Shown: positions 8,051-18,220, numbered from the stretch's first letter. The stretch: DNA of 64,000 bases from Gammaproteobacteria bacterium (GCA_027365225.1 DAHXNV010000008.1:1-64000); one strand, 5' to 3'. Numbers and translations: made by a program. The notes: a model not told the origin generated them from the letters alone.

Positions 8051-9031
8051 ATGGCATTGCGTCTGGTGCAGATCGAAATCGCCGCCGAACGTTGCGTGGC
8101 GGCTCTTGCGGACGAAGGGCACGGGCATCGGCTGGACGGAGTCGCCAGCGTTTACGAGCTTGCGACGCAGACCATCGCTGCGGGCCTCACCCTGCACGAG
8201 GCGGTGCGCCGCCGCCGCACGGATCAGCGCATCGCGCTCGCCAGCGCGCGGTTGCTGCCGCCGATCGACCATCCGGATCCGGCGCATTTGTACCTGACCG
8301 GCACGGGGCTGACCCATCTCGGCTCGGCCGAGAGCCGCGACAAGATGCATGCGCTTGCCGCTGGCGAGGCGGGTCAGACCGACTCCATGCGCATCTTCCG
8401 CGAGGGTCTCGAGGGCGGTAAGCCGGCCGCGGGCGGCCCGGGGGCGCAGCCGGAGTGGTTCTACAAGGGCGACGGCTCGAGCGTCGTGGCGAGCGGCGCG
8501 CCACTCGAGTCGCCCGCCTTCGCCCTCGATGCGGGCGAGGAGCCGGAAATCGCCGGCATCTACCTGATCGACCCCGAGGGTGTGCCGCGGCGGCTCGGTT
8601 TCTGTCTGGCCAACGAGTTTTCCGATCACGTGACCGAGCGGCACAACTACTTGTGGCTCGCGCATTCGAAGCTGCGGCCGGTGGCGCTCGGGGCGGAACT
8701 GCTCACTGGCGAGCTGCCCGCCGACGTACGCGGTACCAGCCGCATCTACCGCGGCGGGCGGCTGCTGTGGGAGAAGCCGTTTCTCACCGGCGAGGCGAAT
8801 ATGTCGCACTCGATCGCCAACCTCGAGCATCATCACTTCAAATATGCGGCCTTCCGCCGCCCCGGCGACGTACACGTGCATTTTTTCGGCACGGCGACCC
8901 TGTCGTTCTCCGACCAGGTGCGTGCCGAGCCGGGCGACGTCTTCGACATCCGTGCCGACGCTTTCCTGCTGCCCCTGTGCAATCCTCTCAGGCGCGCCGT
9001 GGCGCTGGGCGCCGCGCCTCGCCCGCTCTGA
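8051..9031 (+). CDS. FAH-superfamily AraD1/GguC-like enzyme (2-keto-3-deoxy sugar-acid dehydratase or diketo-acid hydrolase)
   Basis: This 326-residue protein resembles GguC/AraD1 proteins of pentose and sugar-acid pathways. It has TGLTHLGSAESRDKMH near residue 85, FYKGDGSSVVASG, then EEPEIAGIYLI and LANEFSDHVTERHNY, which carry the acidic metal ligands of the FAH fold, and FGTATLSF near the C-terminus. Such enzymes dehydrate 2-keto-3-deoxypentonate to 2-oxoglutarate semialdehyde, or hydrolyse 2,4-diketo-3-deoxy acids. The convergent neighbour is a dioxovalerate-type dehydrogenase that would use the semialdehyde, which favours the dehydratase role. The start at 8051 gives the normal N-terminus (MALRLVQIE). 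The two candidate reactions cannot be separated from sequence alone. Confidence 0.7.
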   Translation: MALRLVQIEIAAERCVAALADEGHGHRLDGVASVYELATQTIAAGLTLHEAVRRRRTDQRIALASARLLPPIDHPDPAHLYLTGTGLTHLGSAESRDKMHALAAGEAGQTDSMRIFREGLEGGKPAAGGPGAQPEWFYKGDGSSVVASGAPLESPAFALDAGEEPEIAGIYLIDPEGVPRRLGFCLANEFSDHVTERHNYLWLAHSKLRPVALGAELLTGELPADVRGTSRIYRGGRLLWEKPFLTGEANMSHSIANLEHHHFKYAAFRRPGDVHVHFFGTATLSFSDQVRAEPGDVFDIRADAFLLPLCNPLRRAVALGAAPRPL

Positions 9032-9065
9032 GCGAGCACGGATGCGCTGCGCGGCGCCCGCGCGG

Positions 9066-10649
9066 TCAGCCTGGTTTGGCGAGGCGTCGCTCACCATCGA
9101 GCCGATGCGGCCAGCGGAGCAGCTCGGCGGCGCGCAGCTCGAGCGGAAGCAGCGCTTCGGGGAAGTCCTGATAGCACACCGGCCGCAGAAACCGCTCGAT
9201 CGCCAGGGTGCCCACCGACGTACTGCGACCGTCGGAGGTCGCCGGGAAGGGGCCGCCATGAACCATGGCATGACATACCTCTACGCCGGTCGGCCAACCG
9301 TTGACGATGATCCGTCCGGCCTTGCGCTCGAGTGCCGGCAGCAGTCCGTGCGCGAGCGGCTGATCGGCCTCGTCCATGTGCAACGCCAGGGTCAGCTGAC
9401 CCTCGAGCCGCTCGATGATCCGGCGAATCTCCGCGACCGTCGCGCACCGCACCACGAGCGAGGCGGGACCGAAGGTCTCCTCGGAGAGTTCACGATCCTC
9501 CAGAAACGTGGCGGCGGGAACGCTGAACAGGGCCGCGCGGCCGCAGTTCTCCGCGTCGCCCGCCTCGCCGCGCGCGATCAGCTCGGCGCCGTGGGCCAGC
9601 ATGTGCTCGACGCCCTGCGTGTAATTACGATGAATGCCCGCGGTGAGCATCACGCCGGGCGTGATGTTCGCGAGCGCCGTGCGCGCGGCGTCGAGGAACG
9701 TCTGCAGACCCGGACTGTGCAACGCCAGGATGATCCCGGGATTGGTGCACATCTGGCCGACGGACTGCGTCAGCGAAGCGGCGAACTCGCGCGCCAGGCG
9801 CTCGGCGCTCGAGCCGAGCACCCCGGGCATCAATATGACCGGATTGACGCTGCTCATCTCGGCGAACACCGGGATGGGCTCGGGGCGCCTTGCCGCCACG
9901 CCCATCAGCGCCAGACCTGCGGCGCGAGAGCCGGTGAACGCCACGGCCCGAATGCGCGGATCGGCGGTCAATGTCGCGCCAAGCTCGGTGCCCGGGCCGT
10001 TGAGAAGCGAGAACACGCCTTCGGGCATGCCCGTCTCAGCCGCCGCGGCCGTGATGGCCTGTGCGACCCATTCGCTGGTGCCGGGATGCGCGGGGTGGCC
10101 CTTGACCACGATCGGACAGCCCGCCGCGAGCGCCGCCGCGCTGTCGCCGCCGGCCACCGAGAAGGCGAGCGGAAAATTGCTCGCGCCGAACACCGCCACC
10201 GGCCCGAGCGCGATCTTGCGCTGGCGCAGGTCCGCGCGCGGGGCCGGCTGGCGCTGCGGCATCGCCGGATCGACGCGCAGGCCCAGCCACTCGCCCGAGC
10301 GCAGCTCGGCGGCAAACAGGCGCAGCTGATTGGCGGTGCGGGCACGCTCGCCTTCCAGGCGGGGCAGCGGCAGCGCTGTTTCGCTGTGCGCGCGCTGCAG
10401 CAGCGGCTCGCCTTGCGCCAGGATGTGCTTGGCGATCGCCTCGAGAAACAGCGCGCGCCGCTGCGGCGGCAGTTCGCGATAGGCATCGAACGCGGCATGC
10501 GCAAGCGCGCAGGCAGCTTCCACCTCGGCGGAGCCCGCGGCGCTGAAGGCGGGCTCCAGCGAGCGGCCCGACGCGGGATCGAATGCTGGAAATTTTCGCG
10601 GCGTTTCCCGTCGCTCGCGGCCGATGAACAACTCCCCAGTCAGTGCCAT
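9066..10649 (-). CDS. NADP-dependent 2,5-dioxovalerate (2-oxoglutarate semialdehyde) dehydrogenase
   Basis: This 527-residue aldehyde dehydrogenase is longer than typical ALDHs, as expected for the dioxovalerate/fatty-aldehyde NADP class. It opens MALTGELFIG and has VFGASNFPLAFSVAGGD as cofactor-binding strand, FTGSRAAG, the catalytic Glu in FAEMSSVNPV and the catalytic Cys in QMCTNPG. It would oxidise 2-oxoglutarate semialdehyde to 2-oxoglutarate, the last step of oxidative pentose or hexarate breakdown. Start 10649 is chosen at the conserved N-terminus. It ends 34 bases from the convergent FAH-family gene and is divergent from the SDR at 10759, so all three probably serve one pathway. Confidence 0.85.
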   Translation of the reverse strand: MALTGELFIGRERRETPRKFPAFDPASGRSLEPAFSAAGSAEVEAACALAHAAFDAYRELPPQRRALFLEAIAKHILAQGEPLLQRAHSETALPLPRLEGERARTANQLRLFAAELRSGEWLGLRVDPAMPQRQPAPRADLRQRKIALGPVAVFGASNFPLAFSVAGGDSAAALAAGCPIVVKGHPAHPGTSEWVAQAITAAAAETGMPEGVFSLLNGPGTELGATLTADPRIRAVAFTGSRAAGLALMGVAARRPEPIPVFAEMSSVNPVILMPGVLGSSAERLAREFAASLTQSVGQMCTNPGIILALHSPGLQTFLDAARTALANITPGVMLTAGIHRNYTQGVEHMLAHGAELIARGEAGDAENCGRAALFSVPAATFLEDRELSEETFGPASLVVRCATVAEIRRIIERLEGQLTLALHMDEADQPLAHGLLPALERKAGRIIVNGWPTGVEVCHAMVHGGPFPATSDGRSTSVGTLAIERFLRPVCYQDFPEALLPLELRAAELLRWPHRLDGERRLAKPG

Positions 10650-10758
10650 GTGAACGCGATGCTCCTGATGACGTGTCCGGTGCAAGCGCGATGGTACGCC
10701 ACCGCGCATAATGATGCGCCCTTCCCCGGCCCTTGATTTATACGGAGTGCATTGCACG

Positions 10759-11517
10759 ATGACAGCTCTTTATTCCGACCTGAAAGATTGCGTCGTTCTG
10801 GTCACCGGCGGCGGCTCCGGGATCGGCGAGGCCATCGTGCGGGCGTTCGCGGCGCAGCAGGCCAAGGTCGCCTTCATCGATGTGGCCCGGGAACCCTCCC
10901 GGGCGCTCGCGGCGGAGCTGGCCGGCGCCGGCGCGACCGTGCATTTCGAGCCTTGCGATCTGACCGACATCGCGGCCCTGCGGCGCGCGATCGCAGCCAT
11001 CGCCGAGCGGTTGGGACCGATCATGGTGCTGGTCAATAACGCTGCGAACGACGAGCGGCACGCCACCGAGGAGGTGACCGAAGCGGTGTGGGACAGCCGC
11101 ATCGCGGTCAATCTGAAGCAGCAGTTCTTCTGCGCACAGGCGGTGTTGCCGGGCATGAAGGCCGCCGGGCGCGGCGCGATCGTCAATCTCGGCTCGATCT
11201 CCTGGATCATCGGCCAGGGCGGCATGGTCGCCTACACCGCCTCGAAATCGGCGGTGCTGGGGCTGACACGCTCGCTGGCACGCGATTACGGCCCGCATGG
11301 GATCCGGGTCAACGCGGTGGCGCCCGGCTGGATCATGACGCCGCGTCAGCTCGAAAAATGGGTGACGCCGCAGACCGAGCAGGAAATCCAGGCCCGGCAG
11401 TGCCTCAAGCGCGGACTGCAGCCCGCCGAGGTGGCCAGCGTCATCGTGTTTCTCGCCTCGGATGCCGCCAGCGCCTGCACCAGCCAGCAATACATCGTCG
11501 ACGGCGGCTGGGTGTGA
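10759..11517 (+). CDS. SDR sugar 1-dehydrogenase (D-xylose / L-fucose / L-arabinose dehydrogenase-like)
   Basis: This 252-residue classical SDR has [11 protein letters not shown] for NAD(P), [14 protein letters not shown] with the catalytic Ser, and [24 protein letters not shown] and the C-terminal DGGWV closely follow the pattern of the Caulobacter D-xylose dehydrogenase XylB, as I recall that sequence. It should oxidise an aldose at C1 to a lactone, the entry step of a non-phosphorylative pathway. A GGAG precedes ATG 10759. Which sugar is used is not decidable here; the FucP-type permease favours a neutral sugar such as fucose or a pentose. Confidence 0.75.
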   Translation: MTALYSDLKDCVVLVTGGGSGIGEAIVRAFAAQQAKVAFIDVAREPSRALAAELAGAGATVHFEPCDLTDIAALRRAIAAIAERLGPIMVLVNNAANDERHATEEVTEAVWDSRIAVNLKQQFFCAQAVLPGMKAAGRGAIVNLGSISWIIGQGGMVAYTASKSAVLGLTRSLARDYGPHGIRVNAVAPGWIMTPRQLEKWVTPQTEQEIQARQCLKRGLQPAEVASVIVFLASDAASACTSQQYIVDGGWV

Positions 11518-11584
11518 TCGCCATCCGGGCGCGCCTGGCGTTACGATGTGTCGAGCGCCGCGTCGCGGCAATCGGATCGGTCCC

Positions 11585-13036
11585 ATGAGCGCCACCGTTC
11601 TCGCCCCGCCCGAAACACGCCTGCTCATCGATGGCCAGCGTGCGGCGGGCGAGGGACCGCTCGAGACCATCTTGGATCCGGCCACCGGGCGGTGCATCGC
11701 ATCCGTTCCCGAGGCCACCGGCGCGCAACTCGAGGCCGCGGTTGCGGCCGCCGTGGGCGCTTTCGAGCGCTGGTCCCGCACGACGCCGGCGCAGCGGGCC
11801 GGGCTGTTGCTCGAGATCGCCGCCCACCTCGATGCCGAGGCCGAGGCCTACGCGCAGCTCGAATCGCTCAACACCGGCAAACCTCTCGAGGCGATGCGTA
11901 CGGACGAGATGCCTGCCATCGCGGATGTCTTCCGCTTCTTCGCCGGCGCGGCGCGGCTCCAGAGCGCCCCGGCCGCCGCCGAGTACGTGCGCGGTTACAC
12001 CAGCCTGATCCGTCGCGATCCGGTGGGCGTGGTCGGTTCGATTGCGCCCTGGAATTATCCGCTGATGATGGCGGCGTGGAAACTGGCGCCGGCGCTCGCG
12101 GCGGGCAACACGGTCGTGTTGAAGCCCTCGGAGCAGACGCCGCTCACCGCGTTGAAGTTGGCCAGGGCACTGGCCGAGCTGCTGCCCAACGGTGTCGCCA
12201 ACATCGTGTGCGGACACGGCGAGACGGTGGGAGCGCCGCTGGTCGCCCACCCGAGCGTGCGCATGGTCTCGCTGACCGGTGACGTATCGACCGGACAGAA
12301 GGTTCTCGCGGCCGCCGCCGGCAATCTGAAGCGAACGCACTTGGAACTCGGCGGCAAGGCGCCGGTCATCATCTGCGCCGACGCCGATCTGGCGGCCGTT
12401 GCCTCGGCCATACGCGTCCTCGGCTTCTACAACGCCGGACAGGATTGCACCGCAGCGTGCTGCCTGTACGTGGCGGCGCCAGTCTACGACCGTGTCGTGG
12501 CGGACGTGACCGAGGCCGCGAGCAGCCTGAACGTGGGCAATCCGAGGAGTCCCGGTGTGGATATGGGGCCGGTCATCTCGGCCGAACAGCGCCGCCGCGT
12601 CGCCGGGTTCATCGAGCGCGCCGCCGCCGTCCGGCATCTGAGCATCACGACCGGCGGCCGAGCGCGCGCCGGCGAGGGCTTTTTCTACGAGCCTACCGTG
12701 ATCGCGGGCGCCCGTCAGGACGATGAGATCGTCCGGCGCGAAATCTTCGGGCCGGTGGTGACGCTCACGCCGTTCACCGACATCGAGCAGGCGATCCGCT
12801 GGGCCAATGATTCGGAATACGGGCTCGCCTCCTCGGTGTGGACGCGGGACATCGGCACGGCGATGCGGGTGGCCGCCCGCCTGCAGTACGGCTGCACCTG
12901 GATCAACGCGCACGGCATTCTGGCCCGGGAAATGCCGCACGGCGGGTGCAAGCGCTCCGGCTACGGCAAGGACCTGTCCGTGTACGCCCTGGAGGACTAC
13001 ACGGTGCCGCGGCACGTGATGGTCAAGCTCGATTGA
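11585..13036 (+). CDS. Aldehyde dehydrogenase, gamma-aminobutyraldehyde dehydrogenase (PatD)-like
   Basis: This 483-residue ALDH is strikingly similar along its whole length to E. coli PatD/YdcW as remembered: [42 protein letters not shown] with the catalytic Glu, [10 protein letters not shown] with the catalytic Cys, [24 protein letters not shown] and [15 protein letters not shown]. PatD oxidises 4-aminobutanal from putrescine to GABA. No putrescine aminotransferase is nearby, so here it may act on another small aldehyde. It follows the SDR by 67 bases on the same strand and could be co-transcribed. The GABA-pathway enzyme succinate-semialdehyde dehydrogenase is encoded 29 kb away at 42293. 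Confidence 0.75.
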   Translation: MSATVLAPPETRLLIDGQRAAGEGPLETILDPATGRCIASVPEATGAQLEAAVAAAVGAFERWSRTTPAQRAGLLLEIAAHLDAEAEAYAQLESLNTGKPLEAMRTDEMPAIADVFRFFAGAARLQSAPAAAEYVRGYTSLIRRDPVGVVGSIAPWNYPLMMAAWKLAPALAAGNTVVLKPSEQTPLTALKLARALAELLPNGVANIVCGHGETVGAPLVAHPSVRMVSLTGDVSTGQKVLAAAAGNLKRTHLELGGKAPVIICADADLAAVASAIRVLGFYNAGQDCTAACCLYVAAPVYDRVVADVTEAASSLNVGNPRSPGVDMGPVISAEQRRRVAGFIERAAAVRHLSITTGGRARAGEGFFYEPTVIAGARQDDEIVRREIFGPVVTLTPFTDIEQAIRWANDSEYGLASSVWTRDIGTAMRVAARLQYGCTWINAHGILAREMPHGGCKRSGYGKDLSVYALEDYTVPRHVMVKLD

Positions 13037-13143
13037 GTCTGCTGCCGAACGGATCGGCACGCAGCCGCCGGGAGATGCGGCCGAAGCGCACATGACGCTC
13101 GGTTGCGGCCGTCATCCTGCCCTGCCGTTGCCGCGCCGAACGC

Positions 13144-14724
13144 CTACTGTGGCGCTGCGACCGCGCGCTCGAGCTCGCGCAGGTCGCGGCCGCGGGTCTC
13201 GTGGCCGTACCAACCGATCAGCGCAAGACTCATCATGACCGGAACCGCAATCACCGCCGCCGACACATTCAGCGCCGGCACCAGCGCGAGGACGCCGAGC
13301 CCCTGGCAGAGCAGGCCACCGGCCTTGCTGCAACCGGCCACCCATCCGGTGGCGCGCCCGCGGATGCGCAGCGGATAGTTCTCGGCGGAATACGGCAAGA
13401 GAATGGAGATGACTCCGGTCGAGCCGACCAGGAGCAGCACTGGGGCCAGCAGAGGGTTCTGCGCCACGGGTAGTCCGCTTTGCTGCAGGATCAGCGCGAG
13501 CACGCCGGCCGCGGTGGTCGCGGTCATGACCAGAAGTGCGCCCTTGGTGCTCCAGCGCGAATAGAGAACCGCTGCGACGGCGACCACCGGAGCGGCGAGC
13601 AGCGAGGAACGGGCGATGAGGGCGGCGGCAAGTCCAATGTTTCGACCCTCTGCCATCAACTCCCCGGGCAGCCACAACAGCAGCCCGAAGTTGACGAAAC
13701 CCCAGGACAGGCCGGCGACGGTCAGCGCCACAGTGGTGCCGAGGAAGCGCCGGTCCGTCGGCGGCAGGCGCGAATGGTCGAGCCTCGCCTCCTCGTCCCA
13801 TTCCTCGCTGCGGCTGACCACCACCGAGCCGAAGCGCTCGAGCGTTGCCCGCGCCTCGTCCGGTCGCCCGATATGGATCAGAAAACGCGCCGACTCCGGG
13901 ATCAGCGGCGAGAGACCGATCAGGAGCAGGCCGGACGGCAGATTGAGAAACCACATGATCCGCCAGCCGAAATGCGGCTGCAGCAGCGCCGAGAATCCCG
14001 ACGCGGCCAGGTATCCACCCAACGTGCCGAGGCCGCCGACGAGCACCAGGCTCCAACCGCGGTGCCGCGTCGGCATGATCTCGGCGAGCAGTGCGTAGGC
14101 CACCGGCAGTAGACCGCCGGCGGAGGCGCCCATGAGAAAGCACATGAACACGTTCCAGCCGAATGACGGCATCGCCCCGCAGATCGAGGTGCCGATGAAC
14201 ATCACGGCAGCGAGCAGGATAGTGGCGCGCCGGCCGTAGCGGTCCGCGAGCGAGCCCCAGATGAATGATCCAAGCGTCGCGCCGGTCAGCGCGGCGAACG
14301 GCAGCACCGAGACCCCCGCGACGCTTAGGCCGTACTCGGCGCGCATGCCGGGTATCACGAAGCCGAGCGTGCTCACCTTCATGATATCGACCGCGAGTGC
14401 GACGGCGAGGGCCGCACCGGCCGCCCAGTGCCATACGGTGAGCGGCGCATCCTCGGGCGCCACGATGCGCTCGTGAATCGTTGCGGGGTCGCTCGAGGCC
14501 CGCTTGGGCAGCAGTCCATAGGCGGCCGCTGTCGCGCCGGCAAGGATGCACCCCATGCCGAACAGCATCGGTGTTCCCATCGGCATTCCGGCCATACGGT
14601 AGTGCGTGGCGCGCGCCATGAGGAATGCCGGAATATGCAGCAGCACGCCGATCACGACGCCGAGACTGCCGAGCCAGAAGGCGAGCGGACTGCGCCGGTC
14701 TGCGAACGCGAACCATCGGCTCAA
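13144..14724 (-). CDS. MFS transporter with two extra N-terminal membrane helices
   Basis: The 526-residue protein has an N-terminal pair of hydrophobic segments (about 15-75), a soluble stretch, then a 12-helix major-facilitator core from about residue 95. The core contains the A-loop motif GSLADRYGRR, RHRG and PESARFLIHIGRPDEA, which resembles the sugar/aromatic-acid porter group. The extra helices are unusual for this group. The start is TTG at 14724, supported by AGGAGAA four bases upstream. The gene directly follows pyruvate carboxylase on the same strand with a 37-base gap, suggesting that the two form an operon and that the cargo is a small carboxylate or sugar. The substrate is unknown. 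Confidence 0.75.
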   Translation of the reverse strand: MSRWFAFADRRSPLAFWLGSLGVVIGVLLHIPAFLMARATHYRMAGMPMGTPMLFGMGCILAGATAAAYGLLPKRASSDPATIHERIVAPEDAPLTVWHWAAGAALAVALAVDIMKVSTLGFVIPGMRAEYGLSVAGVSVLPFAALTGATLGSFIWGSLADRYGRRATILLAAVMFIGTSICGAMPSFGWNVFMCFLMGASAGGLLPVAYALLAEIMPTRHRGWSLVLVGGLGTLGGYLAASGFSALLQPHFGWRIMWFLNLPSGLLLIGLSPLIPESARFLIHIGRPDEARATLERFGSVVVSRSEEWDEEARLDHSRLPPTDRRFLGTTVALTVAGLSWGFVNFGLLLWLPGELMAEGRNIGLAAALIARSSLLAAPVVAVAAVLYSRWSTKGALLVMTATTAAGVLALILQQSGLPVAQNPLLAPVLLLVGSTGVISILLPYSAENYPLRIRGRATGWVAGCSKAGGLLCQGLGVLALVPALNVSAAVIAVPVMMSLALIGWYGHETRGRDLRELERAVAAPQ

Positions 14725-14761
14725 CGGGTTCTCCTGCAGGCGGCTGCCGGCGCCCCGGTCC

Positions 14762-17700
14762 TCAGCGCAATACGACGAGCAGGTCCTTCGGGTCGACCTG
14801 CTGGCCCGGCGTGACCAGAACCTCCGCGACCTCTCCGTCGACCTCCGCGCGCACCTGAGTCTCCATCTTCATCGCCTCCAGGCTCACCAGGATATCGCCG
14901 CGAGCCACTGTGCGACCGACGCTCACCGCAATCGTCGCGATCGTGCCCGGCATCGGCGCGCCGACCTGCTTCGGATCATCGGGTTGGGCCTTGCGCGGCG
15001 CCGGGCGCTTTGCGACCTGACTACGGTCCGCGACCCGCAGTGAGCGGGGCTGTCCGTTGAGCTCCATGAACACCGTCCGCGTGCCGTCCTCGTGCACGTC
15101 GCTGCAGGCTATGTAGCGCACGAACAGGCGCTTGCCCCGCTCCAGATCGATGCTGATCTCCTCGCCAGGCTCCATGCCGTAGAAGTACACCGAAGTCGGC
15201 AGTATCCCGACGTCGCCGTAGCGGGTCCGTTCGGTCGCATAGTCGATCCACACCTTCGGATACATCAGGTAGGAGGCCAGATCGTCGTCGGTGACCGGCC
15301 GCGTCGAGTACTGTTGGATCCCGGTCCGCTCGGCCTGCAGATCGACCGGCTGCATCGAGGCGCCAGGCCGGCCCGTGAGCGGGGCGGCGCCCTTGAGCAC
15401 CTTGCGCTGCAGCGCCGGCGGAAACCCGCCGTACGGTTGGCCGAGCTCGCCGTGGAAGAACTTCACCACCGAATCTGGGAACGGCACGTCCACCTGCGGG
15501 TCGAGCACCTGCTCGGCGGTGAGGTCGCTGGTGACCATCAGCAGCGCCATGTCGCCGACCACCTTGGAGCTGGGTGTGACTTTGACGATGTCGCCGAACA
15601 GTTGATTGACTTCGGCGTAGGCTCGGGCCACGCGCGGCCAGTGCGCGCTGTCGATTCCCAGGGCGCGCGCCTGCTCGCGCAGATTGGTGTACTGTCCGCC
15701 CGGCATGCCGTGCACGTACACCTCGGAGGCCCCGGAGCGGATGTCGCTCTCGAACGCCGCGTAGAGCCGCCGGACCTGCTCCCAGTAGCCCGATAGCAGA
15801 CGCAGTTTGTCCGGATCGATGCCCGAGTCGCGCGGACCATGGCGCAGCGCCTCGACGATCGAGCCGAGGTTCGGCTGGGATGTCAGACCGCTCATCGCAT
15901 CGATGGCGCCATCCACCGCGTCCGCGCCCGCCTCGATCGCCGCCAGCACGCTGGCCGCGGCGATGCCGCTGGTGTCATGCGTGTGGAAATGGATGGGCAG
16001 GTCGATTTCCGCCTTCAACGCCTTGACCAAGGCATACGCCGCGCGCGGCCGGCACAAGCCGGCCATGTCTTTGATGGCGAGGATGTGCGCGCCCGCGGCC
16101 TGCAGCTGCCGCGCCATCGCGAGGTAATAGTCGAGCGTGTATTTCGTCTCGCGCGGATCGCTGAGATTGCCCGTGTAGCAGATCGCCGTCTCGCACAGCC
16201 GGCCGGTCTCGAGCACCGCGTCGATCGCCACGCGCATGTTCTCGACCCAGTTGAGCGAGTCGAAAATGCGGAATAGGTCGATGCCGCCGAGCGCCGCCCG
16301 CTTGACGAAGAAGCGCACCGCGTTGTCCGGATAGTTGGTGTAGCCGACCGCGTTGGACCCGCGCAGCAGCATCTGCAACAGCAGATTGGGCATGCGCTCG
16401 CGCAGGGTCGCGAGGCGCTCCCAGGGATCCTCGCGCAGGAAGCGCATCGCCACGTCGAACGTCGCGCCGCCCCAACATTCCACCGAGAACAGGTTCGGGA
16501 CGAGGCCGGCGTAGTAAGGCGCTATGGCCGCCATGTCGATGGTGCGCATGCGCGTGGCGAGCAGCGACTGGTGCGCGTCGCGCATCGTCGTGTCGGTGAG
16601 CAGCACGCGCTGCTCGGCCTGCATCCAGCGGGCGAAGCCCACAGGTCCGAGCGCGTTCAGCCGTTGCCGGGTGCCCTCGGGCGGCTCGCCCAAGGCCACC
16701 GGCGGCAGCTTTGCGCTCTCGATCCGCTCCGGGCGTGGGCGGGCGCGCGTCTCCGGGTTGCCGTTGACGATGGTCTCGGCGATGTAGGTGAGGATGCGGG
16801 TCGCGCGGTCGCGCTTGCGCGGCCACTGGAACAGCTCCGGTGTCTCGTCGATGAAGCGCGTGGTGTAGGAGCCGTCGGCGAAGCGCGGATGCGTGATGAC
16901 CTGATCGAGGAATCGCAGGTTGGTGACCACGCCGCGGACGCGGAATTCCCAAAGCGCGCGATGCATGCGCGCGATCGCCTCGCTCGGCGTCGATGCCCAG
17001 GCGGTCACCTTGACCAGCAGCGAGTCGTACGAGCGGGTGATGATGGCGCCGGTGTACGCCGTGCCGGCATCGAGGCGAACCCCGAAGCCCGCCGGGCTGC
17101 GGTAGGCGCTGATCTTGCCGTAGTCCGGAATGAAATTGTTCTCCGGATCCTCGCTGGTCACCCGGCACTGCAGCGCATGTGCCTGAATGCGGATGTCCTG
17201 CTGGGCCGGGACGCCGCTGTCGGGTGTGCCGATGCGTGCGCCCTCGGCGATGCGGATCTGCGCCTTGACCAGATCGATGCCGGTAGCGCATTCGGTGACG
17301 GTGTGCTCGACCTGGATGCGCGGGTTGACCTCGATGAAGTAGAAGCGGCCGCTGTCGGCATCCTGGAGGAATTCCACCGTCCCGGCGTTGATGTAGTCGG
17401 CCGCTCGCCCGATGGCGAGCGCGGCCTGACAGATCTCGGCGCGCTGCGCGTCGGTCAGGAACACCGCCGGCGCCCGCTCGACCACCTTCTGATTGCGCCG
17501 CTGCACCGTGCAATCGCGCTCGAACAGGTGCACCAGCGTGCCGTGGGTATCGCCGATGATCTGGACTTCCACGTGCCGGGCGTGGCGCACGAGTTTTTCC
17601 AGATACACCTCGTCGTTGCCGAACGCGCTCTTGGCCTCCCGTCGAGCCACCGGCAGCAGCTCCGCGAGCTGCGCATCGCTGTCGATCGCGCGCATGCCGC

Positions 17701-18220
17701 GCCCACCGCCGCCCCAGCTCGCCTTGAGCATGACCGGATAGCCGATCTGCCCGGCCAGGCGCCGGCACTCGGCGAGATCGCCGGGCAGCGGGCCGGTGGC
17801 CGGCATCACGGCCACGCCCGCGCGCTCGGCCAGATTGCGCGCCGAGACTTTGTTGCCGAGCAGGCGCATGGTCTGCGGCCGCGGACCGATGAAAATGATG
17901 CCGGCCCGCTCGCAGCCCGCGGCGAATTCCGGGTTCTCGGAGAGAAAGCCGTAGCCCGGGTGCACCGCATCCACGCGCGCCTCGCGCGCGATCCGCAGAA
18001 TGTCCTCGATGTCGAGATAGGCGTCGATCGGACCTTTGCCCTGCCCGACCAGATAGGCCTCGTCAGCTTTGGTGCGATGCAGCGAAAAGCGGTCCTCCCG
18101 CGAGTAGATCGCCACGGTCCGCAGGCCGAGCTCGGTTGCGGCCCGCATCACGCGGATGGCGATCTCGCCTCGATTGGCGACCAGAATGCTTCGAATCCCG
18201 TGTGACATGCGCTCGTTCAC
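14762..18220 (-). CDS. pyc: Pyruvate carboxylase, single-chain
   Basis: This 1,152-residue protein carboxylates pyruvate to oxaloacetate with ATP and bicarbonate. The N-terminal biotin carboxylase domain (about 8-460) begins IRSILVANRGEIAIRV. The carboxyltransferase domain (about 530-990) has LLTDTTMRDAHQS with metal and catalytic residues. The C-terminal biotinyl domain carries EAMKME with the biotinylated Lys at 1118. All domains are on one chain, the alpha4 type, which is less usual in gammaproteobacteria than PEP carboxylase. GTG 18220 is preferred over ATG 18208 because GGAGG sits upstream at a workable distance. It diverges from the isoaspartyl peptidase gene over 61 bases and is followed by the MFS gene. 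Confidence 0.93.
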   Translation of the reverse strand: MNERMSHGIRSILVANRGEIAIRVMRAATELGLRTVAIYSREDRFSLHRTKADEAYLVGQGKGPIDAYLDIEDILRIAREARVDAVHPGYGFLSENPEFAAGCERAGIIFIGPRPQTMRLLGNKVSARNLAERAGVAVMPATGPLPGDLAECRRLAGQIGYPVMLKASWGGGGRGMRAIDSDAQLAELLPVARREAKSAFGNDEVYLEKLVRHARHVEVQIIGDTHGTLVHLFERDCTVQRRNQKVVERAPAVFLTDAQRAEICQAALAIGRAADYINAGTVEFLQDADSGRFYFIEVNPRIQVEHTVTECATGIDLVKAQIRIAEGARIGTPDSGVPAQQDIRIQAHALQCRVTSEDPENNFIPDYGKISAYRSPAGFGVRLDAGTAYTGAIITRSYDSLLVKVTAWASTPSEAIARMHRALWEFRVRGVVTNLRFLDQVITHPRFADGSYTTRFIDETPELFQWPRKRDRATRILTYIAETIVNGNPETRARPRPERIESAKLPPVALGEPPEGTRQRLNALGPVGFARWMQAEQRVLLTDTTMRDAHQSLLATRMRTIDMAAIAPYYAGLVPNLFSVECWGGATFDVAMRFLREDPWERLATLRERMPNLLLQMLLRGSNAVGYTNYPDNAVRFFVKRAALGGIDLFRIFDSLNWVENMRVAIDAVLETGRLCETAICYTGNLSDPRETKYTLDYYLAMARQLQAAGAHILAIKDMAGLCRPRAAYALVKALKAEIDLPIHFHTHDTSGIAAASVLAAIEAGADAVDGAIDAMSGLTSQPNLGSIVEALRHGPRDSGIDPDKLRLLSGYWEQVRRLYAAFESDIRSGASEVYVHGMPGGQYTNLREQARALGIDSAHWPRVARAYAEVNQLFGDIVKVTPSSKVVGDMALLMVTSDLTAEQVLDPQVDVPFPDSVVKFFHGELGQPYGGFPPALQRKVLKGAAPLTGRPGASMQPVDLQAERTGIQQYSTRPVTDDDLASYLMYPKVWIDYATERTRYGDVGILPTSVYFYGMEPGEEISIDLERGKRLFVRYIACSDVHEDGTRTVFMELNGQPRSLRVADRSQVAKRPAPRKAQPDDPKQVGAPMPGTIATIAVSVGRTVARGDILVSLEAMKMETQVRAEVDGEVAEVLVTPGQQVDPKDLLVVLR

